9,665 nucleotides of DNA, taken from an uncultured Selenomonadales bacterium (GTDB lineage Bacteria > Bacillota_C > Negativicutes > Selenomonadales > Selenomonadaceae). The notes under the pieces were generated by a model, which was not told the origin of the DNA, did not search any database, and saw only the letters and a program-made list of their open reading frames with translations. Each line of letters starts with the position of its first letter. The first letter of the stretch is position 1. Shown piece by piece: positions 6,271 through 9,665 of this stretch. Location of the stretch: the NCBI GenBank assembly GCA_937916025.1, contig CALGGX010000446.1, positions 1 through 9,665 of the forward strand. The letters are read 5' to 3'. The position numbers and the translations under genes were made by a program.

Positions 6271-7149
6271 TTACATAATCGGATTTAATTCGCGATGCGT
6301 TCGTAACGCTTCTTCGCCGACTTCATCGATGATGTGATCAATCGCTTCGATGATCTCGGATTTTTTTTCGGGCAACGGTGCCTTCACGAAGAACGGCATC
6401 GAGATATGATCCGACAAAAAGATCGTCTCGTTTGTCAATCGGCGGAGAAATTCCTGCATTTCGCGGAGCCGCTCGACTTCGCCCGCTTCCGTGAATTTGC
6501 CTTTCGTCTTTTGATAATGCAACGGCGTCCTCGGAATCAACGTCAATGACGACACCTCGATCATCGAGATATTAATTCCTTCATAGAGTTTCGCCGTCAA
6601 TTGCGCATGACTCAATCCGTAATCCTTGCCGCCGATCCCGTTCAGGAAATTGGCGATGATCGGAAGTCCCGCCGCCGTCAATTTTTCCAATTGCTCCCGC
6701 GCGGTCTTCGCGTCATAGCCTTTATGCACCCGCTCGAGAATTACGTCGTCACCGGACTCGACGCCGATGTAAGGATTGGAATAGCAGACTTCATGCATTG
6801 CCCGCAACTGCTCGACGCTCTTGTCAAGAAAATCATCGATGCGCGCATAACCGCCGATCGTCTTGACACTCGGCACGTATTCATGCACGAGCTCGGCAGT
6901 TCGCATCAACACATCATAGGTTGCCGCAAAACCGTCCGCCGCCTGCAGAAATATCCGCTCGGGCGCGCCGAAGTATTTCGGAATTTCTTTAATGTCTTCT
7001 TCGATCTCCGCAATCGGCGAGCGTTTAAAGCCCGTGTCCTTGAAATATCCGCAGAAGGCGCAACGATTATGCGAACAGCCGCTCGTCACCTGCAGATATG
7101 CCGAATCTCTCTCGAACGGCGGGCGATTGATTCCACTCGTAAAATGCAT
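6271..7149 (-). CDS. Radical SAM protein (Elp3/COG1032-like), first copy of a tandem pair
   Basis: This 292-residue protein has the same plan as the following gene: a RPPFERDSAYLQVTSG lead-in, cluster motif GCSHNRCAFCGYF (Cys25, Cys30, Cys33; CX4CX2C), FLQAADGFAATYDVL in the SAM-binding region, PYIGVESGDDVILERVHKG (family VESG strand), then LIPRTPLHYQKTKGKF. The C-terminal segment (about 240-292) differs from its partner. It contains SDHISMPFFVKAPLPEKK and ends in a predicted helix, where the partner has the FWAAHSLNS block, so substrate-binding parts have diverged. AAAGGAG at 7164-7158 with an 8-base spacer sets the ATG at 7149. It starts 18 bases after the end of the flavin oxidoreductase gene and ends 13 bases before the next radical SAM gene, so all three read as one operon. 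The function is not recognised beyond radical SAM chemistry. Confidence 0.9.
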   Translation of the reverse strand: MHFTSGINRPPFERDSAYLQVTSGCSHNRCAFCGYFKDTGFKRSPIAEIEEDIKEIPKYFGAPERIFLQAADGFAATYDVLMRTAELVHEYVPSVKTIGGYARIDDFLDKSVEQLRAMHEVCYSNPYIGVESGDDVILERVHKGYDAKTAREQLEKLTAAGLPIIANFLNGIGGKDYGLSHAQLTAKLYEGINISMIEVSSLTLIPRTPLHYQKTKGKFTEAGEVERLREMQEFLRRLTNETIFLSDHISMPFFVKAPLPEKKSEIIEAIDHIIDEVGEEALRTHRELNPIM

Positions 7150-7167
7150 TCGACATTCTCCTTTCGA

Positions 7168-8190
7168 TCAATACAGATTAAATCGACACTTATGCCCGGG
7201 CGTGCGGTAACAGGCATTGCAAGCAACGCAAGTCGACGGACGAATATCTCCGTGCTTCCGGCGATTGAGCAGTGACGGCTCGCGAATGAGCGGGCGGCTC
7301 ATCGACAGAAATTCAATCGACGTTTTGTTGAGCAACCAATTCATGTCCTCGACGCTTCGATGCCCGCCGACGAGAATGATCGGAACATCAACGCGCTCTT
7401 TCACTCCGACGGCATATTTTTGAAAGCAGCCTTCATTGGCATGCGGACGAGCCGGACGCGAGGTGTAATTGCCGCTGATCTCAATCGCGTCGATGCCGTG
7501 CTCGGACATGACTTTGCAAGCCGCGATGCAATCGTGAAGAGTCATGCCGCCGTCCGTAAGATCGTCGCCGTTGATCTTTACGATGATCGGAAATTCATCG
7601 CCGAGCTCCGCGCGGATCGAATCGAGAATATCGCCGAGAATTTTCGCGCGTGCTTCCGGATTGCGCCGTATTCGTCCGCACGTTGATTGAATGCCGGGCT
7701 GATGAATTTGCTCAAGAAGAAGAAGTGTGCGGCGTGAAGCTGAATGCCGTCATAATTCGCCGCCTTCGCGCGAACGGCAGCTTCGGTGAACAACAAGATG
7801 ATCTCTTTGATGTGATTGGAATTCAACTCGCCAATCGGCAATCGAGAAAATCTCCCGTCGGAGTAAAAAACCGAGTCGACGATCGCCGTCTGCAGGAAGA
7901 TTTTGCAGTCGCGTTGATGCACAATTGACGTGAGTTCGAGATGTTGATCGATGAATTGATCGGAATGAAATTGAACAATGCCGTCGAGGAGAGCATCGTG
8001 CGGCGAGACGGTTGTAATGCCGGTGATGATTGCTCCGACTCCGCCTTCGGCGAGTTCGCGGTAAACGTCGAGCAACAGCTCGGTCAAATTGCCGTCATCA
8101 TCCGCGAGTGCTTCCCATGTCGCCGATCTCCACAGCCGATTTTTTCAATTGCAATCGATTCAGCGTCATTTCGTCGAAGATGTTTTTCAT
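7168..8190 (-). pseudogene. NADH:flavin oxidoreductase (Old Yellow Enzyme), two frameshifts
   Basis: Three adjacent frames together encode one FMN-dependent TIM-barrel ene-reductase. (1) From the ATG at 8190: MKNIFDEMTLNRLQLK. An extra base in the A6 run (plus-strand T run 8140-8145) then shifts the frame; with five A the text becomes LKNRLWRSATWEALADDDGN, a textbook OYE N-terminus. (2) The middle frame carries GVGAIITG, then the catalytic pair HAAH (His152/His155 of the repaired protein) and SPAFNQRADEYG. (3) At 7662-7667 one G is missing (GGCGC for GGCGGC); restoring it gives DEYGGNPEARAKIL and leads into FPIIVKINGDD, VGGHRSVEDM and the 4Fe-4S-like CVACNACYRTPGHKC (Cys321, 324, 327, 335). 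The repaired protein is 340 residues, the size of single-domain OYEs such as YqjM. Without repair the first frame stops at 8098. AAGGG at 8205-8201 precedes the start; an ATG at 8196 is possible. It heads the radical SAM operon and is divergent from an HxlR regulator. It is either a recent pseudogene or a sequencing error. Confidence 0.9.
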
Positions 8191-8202
8191 CAACATCACG
8201 CC

Positions 8203-8245
8203 CTTCAAAAATGTTTGGCGATATGATACAATGCTTTTTAATAAT
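8203..8245. promoter_or_regulatory. Divergent control region of the OYE operon and the HxlR gene
   Basis: The 99-base spacer between the two starts is AT-rich and holds overlapping weak promoter candidates. On the plus strand TTGGCG (8215-8220) is 18 bases before TAATAA (8239-8244), which would serve hxlR. On the minus strand TATCAT (8228-8223) lies 17 bases after TGTTCA (8251-8246), which would serve the OYE operon. The two sets interleave, so a regulator bound here would affect both directions. No convincing dyad operator was found by eye. Confidence 0.3.
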
Positions 8246-8289
8246 TGAACAGAAGGCAGTTTGATCTTACCATTGGAGAGCGATTGACG

Positions 8290-8622
8290 ATGAGGAAGGA
8301 AACGATTTACGATGAGCAATGCCCGATTTTCTACACGATGAACATTTTCAATCATAAGTGGAAGATTCCGATCTTGTGGCAACTGTTCGCGAGTGAAGCT
8401 CAAAAATTGCGATACAACGAATTGCGGCGTCGCGTAACCGGCATCACGTCGATCATGTTGACGAAATGCTTGCGCGAGCTCGAGCGCGACGGCATCATCG
8501 AGCGCAAACAGTTCGGAACGGTTCCGCCGCTGACCGTCGAATACTCGATCACGCCGCGCGGAGAAACTCTTTTGCCGACGTTGCAATGCATGTATCAATG
8601 GGGCGAGGAGCAGTTGCGCTGA
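8290..8622 (+). CDS. HxlR-family winged-helix transcriptional regulator
   Basis: The 110-residue protein covers the whole HxlR/DUF24 winged-helix domain. It shows the conserved CPIFYTMNIFNHKWKIPILWQL (Cys11 to about residue 32), the recognition-helix region RYNELRRRVTGITSIMLTKCLRELERDGII (41-70), the wing with VPPLTVEYSITPRGETL (78-94) and the terminal YQWGEE. In HxlR relatives such as YodB and HypR the cysteine near the N-terminus is the redox switch for quinones, diamide or hypochlorite. Cys11 here occupies that position, and Cys60 and Cys100 are extra candidates. GGAGAG at 8275-8280, 9 bases from the ATG at 8290, sets the start; an in-frame TTG at 8245 has no ribosome binding site. It is divergent from an Old Yellow Enzyme operon, a common arrangement for HxlR control of flavin or quinone reductases, so it probably regulates that operon and itself. 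The effector is an inference. Confidence 0.93.
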   Translation: MRKETIYDEQCPIFYTMNIFNHKWKIPILWQLFASEAQKLRYNELRRRVTGITSIMLTKCLRELERDGIIERKQFGTVPPLTVEYSITPRGETLLPTLQCMYQWGEEQLR

Positions 8623-8645
8623 AAAAATTTTTTTGCCGAAAACAC

Positions 8646-8674
8646 TTGTCAAGCGTTTTTGATCGTTGTACAAT
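8646..8674 (+). promoter_or_regulatory. Sigma-70-type promoter of the flagellin gene
   Basis: TTGTCA (8646-8651), a 17-base spacer and TACAAT (8669-8674) match the consensus at 5 of 6 positions each, placing the start of transcription near 8681 and a leader of about 40 bases. The -10 box is part of a perfect 8-base palindrome, TTGTACAA (8667-8674), which could be an operator. The rest of the 98-base spacer after hxlR holds an A6T7 tract (8622-8634) and no gene. Confidence 0.65.
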
Positions 8675-8720
8675 ATCGACAGTGAAGTTTCAATGATTTT
8701 CAGAGGAGAGGGTGATCGAC

Positions 8721-9596
8721 ATGCCAATCGGAATTAATGGAGTGAACAGTTCGCTCAACAATCTCAATCGTGTTCAAATTGCTTCGCAAGAAACCGTTCA
8801 GCGAATTGCAACCGGGTCGAGATACCCGAATGCTCGAAACAACGCATCTCAATATGCGATCTCGCAGAGACGGTACAACAATATCGGTTCGATTGCCCGT
8901 TCCAATCAAAATACGCAAAACGTCAGTGCAATGTTGCGGACGGCGGCAGGTGCGGCGGGCAATACCGTGCAGGCATTGAGTTCCATCCGCGAGAACATCA
9001 TCAATGCCGCAAACGGCACCAACAATCAAACCGATCGTCAGTATCTTCAGCGAATGATTGAGCAACGCGTTCAGCAAATCGACAACAACGCGAACGTCGA
9101 GTATAACAATCAACGGTTGCTCAACGGCGGACGGAATTTGACGGTCGCGGGCGTCACCGGCTATGACAACATTCGCATTGCCGATTTGACAAGTCGGAGT
9201 CTGGGCTTGACGGACAATCAAGGCAGAGTCAATCTCAATCTCGACAACAACGAAGCAATTCAGAATTCGCTGAACCGGGTCGACAACGCATTGGACATTG
9301 CGCGCGGCACGAACACGACGCTCGAAACGGCGATTGAAGATCTGGGCTTTGAATCGGCACTTGATGTCGAAACGACGCTCGGTGCTCAACAGCAGCGGCT
9401 CGAGTATCAATCGGACATGTATACCCGCATGGAAGAGAATGAGCTCGAAGCGGCGGCGACGCAAAGCGATTCCAATATTGCCCGCGAGATCACCAATCTT
9501 CGATCGCAACGCGCGCAGGAACAATTGGCTCTCTTCGCGACGCAGATGTTCAATCAGAACCGCGCGAGCATCTTAAACCTGCTCGGCACTCAGTAA
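8721..9596 (+). CDS. Flagellin, short divergent form
   Basis: This 291-residue filament protein has both conserved flagellin ends and almost no variable D2/D3 insert. The N-terminal part (1-136) shows IATGSRYPNARNNASQYAIS in place of the usual SSG.RI..A.DDAAG.AIS, then the helix ending INAANGTNNQTDRQYLQ and the ..NNQRLLNG turn. The C-terminal part (about 186-291) shows VDNALDIA, LGAQQQRLEYQ, AATQSDSNIAREI and ALFATQMFNQNRASILNLLG, matching the D0/D1 helices. It carries no cleaved signal, as flagellins are exported by the flagellar type III system. Composition is extreme: about 14% Asn and no Lys, His, Cys or Trp. GAGG at 8708-8711, 9 bases from the ATG at 8721, sets the start; a GTG at 8712 is only one base away from that site. 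No fliW, csrA, fliS or fliD gene is adjacent. It may be a minor or alternative flagellin. Confidence 0.92.
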   Translation: MPIGINGVNSSLNNLNRVQIASQETVQRIATGSRYPNARNNASQYAISQRRYNNIGSIARSNQNTQNVSAMLRTAAGAAGNTVQALSSIRENIINAANGTNNQTDRQYLQRMIEQRVQQIDNNANVEYNNQRLLNGGRNLTVAGVTGYDNIRIADLTSRSLGLTDNQGRVNLNLDNNEAIQNSLNRVDNALDIARGTNTTLETAIEDLGFESALDVETTLGAQQQRLEYQSDMYTRMEENELEAAATQSDSNIAREITNLRSQRAQEQLALFATQMFNQNRASILNLLGTQ

Positions 9597-9599
9597 AGC

Positions 9600-9665
9600 A
9601 ATTCATAATTCGTAATGCGTAATGCATAATTGAGAGTGACGTTCTTTAATTACGAATTACGAATT
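9600..9665. repeat. Degenerate 7-bp tandem repeats forming an inverted repeat
   Basis: Directly after the flagellin stop, five heptamers follow in tandem: AATTCAT, AATTCGT, AATGCGT, AATGCAT, AATTGAG (9600-9634). After a 13-base spacer the reverse orientation appears as AATTACG, AATTACG, AATT (9648-9665), running into the window edge. Bases 9607-9624 pair with 9648-9665 at 16 of 18 positions, so a long AT-rich hairpin is possible. No T-run terminator is seen within the window. It may be a dispersed intergenic repeat; the array is probably longer than what is visible. Confidence 0.65.

Noticed and set aside
8140..8145. Programmed frameshifting or transcriptional slippage at the A6 run in the OYE gene
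   Set aside because: A6 is short for efficient slippage, and a second, unrelated indel at 7662-7667 would still break the frame, so damage or sequencing error is simpler.
8635..8642. GCCGAAAA resembling the sigma-28 -10 element GCCGATAA upstream of flagellin
   Set aside because: No TAAA-type -35 element is found 15 bases upstream; that position falls inside the hxlR 3' end.
9600..9665. CRISPR-like repeat array
   Set aside because: Units are 7 bases, directly abutting, degenerate and in both orientations, with no spacers and no cas genes nearby.

Overview
The window looks like chromosomal DNA of a flagellated Bacillota bacterium, possibly a Negativicutes/Selenomonad. The grounds are strong AGGAGG-type ribosome binding sites, some TTG starts, a secG-carboxylesterase gene pair, a NlpA/MetQ lipoprotein and a flagellin. 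The taxonomic call is an inference. All ten full-length genes fall into recognisable families, and no phage, IS element or CRISPR array is visible.

Left part (1-4313). On the minus strand are the first codons of an ECF-transporter ATPase (EcfA2-type, cut by the window edge) and cbiC, a cobalt-precorrin-8 methylmutase. Divergent from cbiC runs a plus-strand cluster: an unusually long glutamine synthetase (627 aa), the permease metI (its ATG overlaps the synthetase stop by one base) and the lipoprotein metQ. metQ has its own good sigma-70-type promoter and is followed by a Rho-independent terminator. The usual ATPase gene metN is absent here.

Middle (4338-5370). secG and an Est30-like carboxylesterase form the start of the common secG-est-rnr-smpB cluster. 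It stops after est, whose 3' end overlaps the convergent neighbour by 10 bases.

Right-middle (5361-8622). A minus-strand operon encodes an Old Yellow Enzyme (NADH:flavin oxidoreductase) followed by two paralogous radical SAM proteins with CX4CX2C clusters. The OYE is broken by two single-base indels whose conceptual repair gives a perfect 340-residue protein, so it is either a very young pseudogene or a consensus-sequence error. A divergent HxlR-family regulator with an N-terminal cysteine sits beside it, suggesting a redox/electrophile-responsive module.

Right end (8623-9665). A solitary, short, asparagine-rich flagellin that contains no lysine at all lies behind a sigma-70-like promoter. 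Its 3' flank is a degenerate 7-bp tandem repeat arranged as an inverted repeat that runs to the window edge.

The best candidates for something undescribed are the HxlR/OYE/double radical SAM module, the glutamine synthetase-MetI-MetQ cluster and the lysine-free flagellin.
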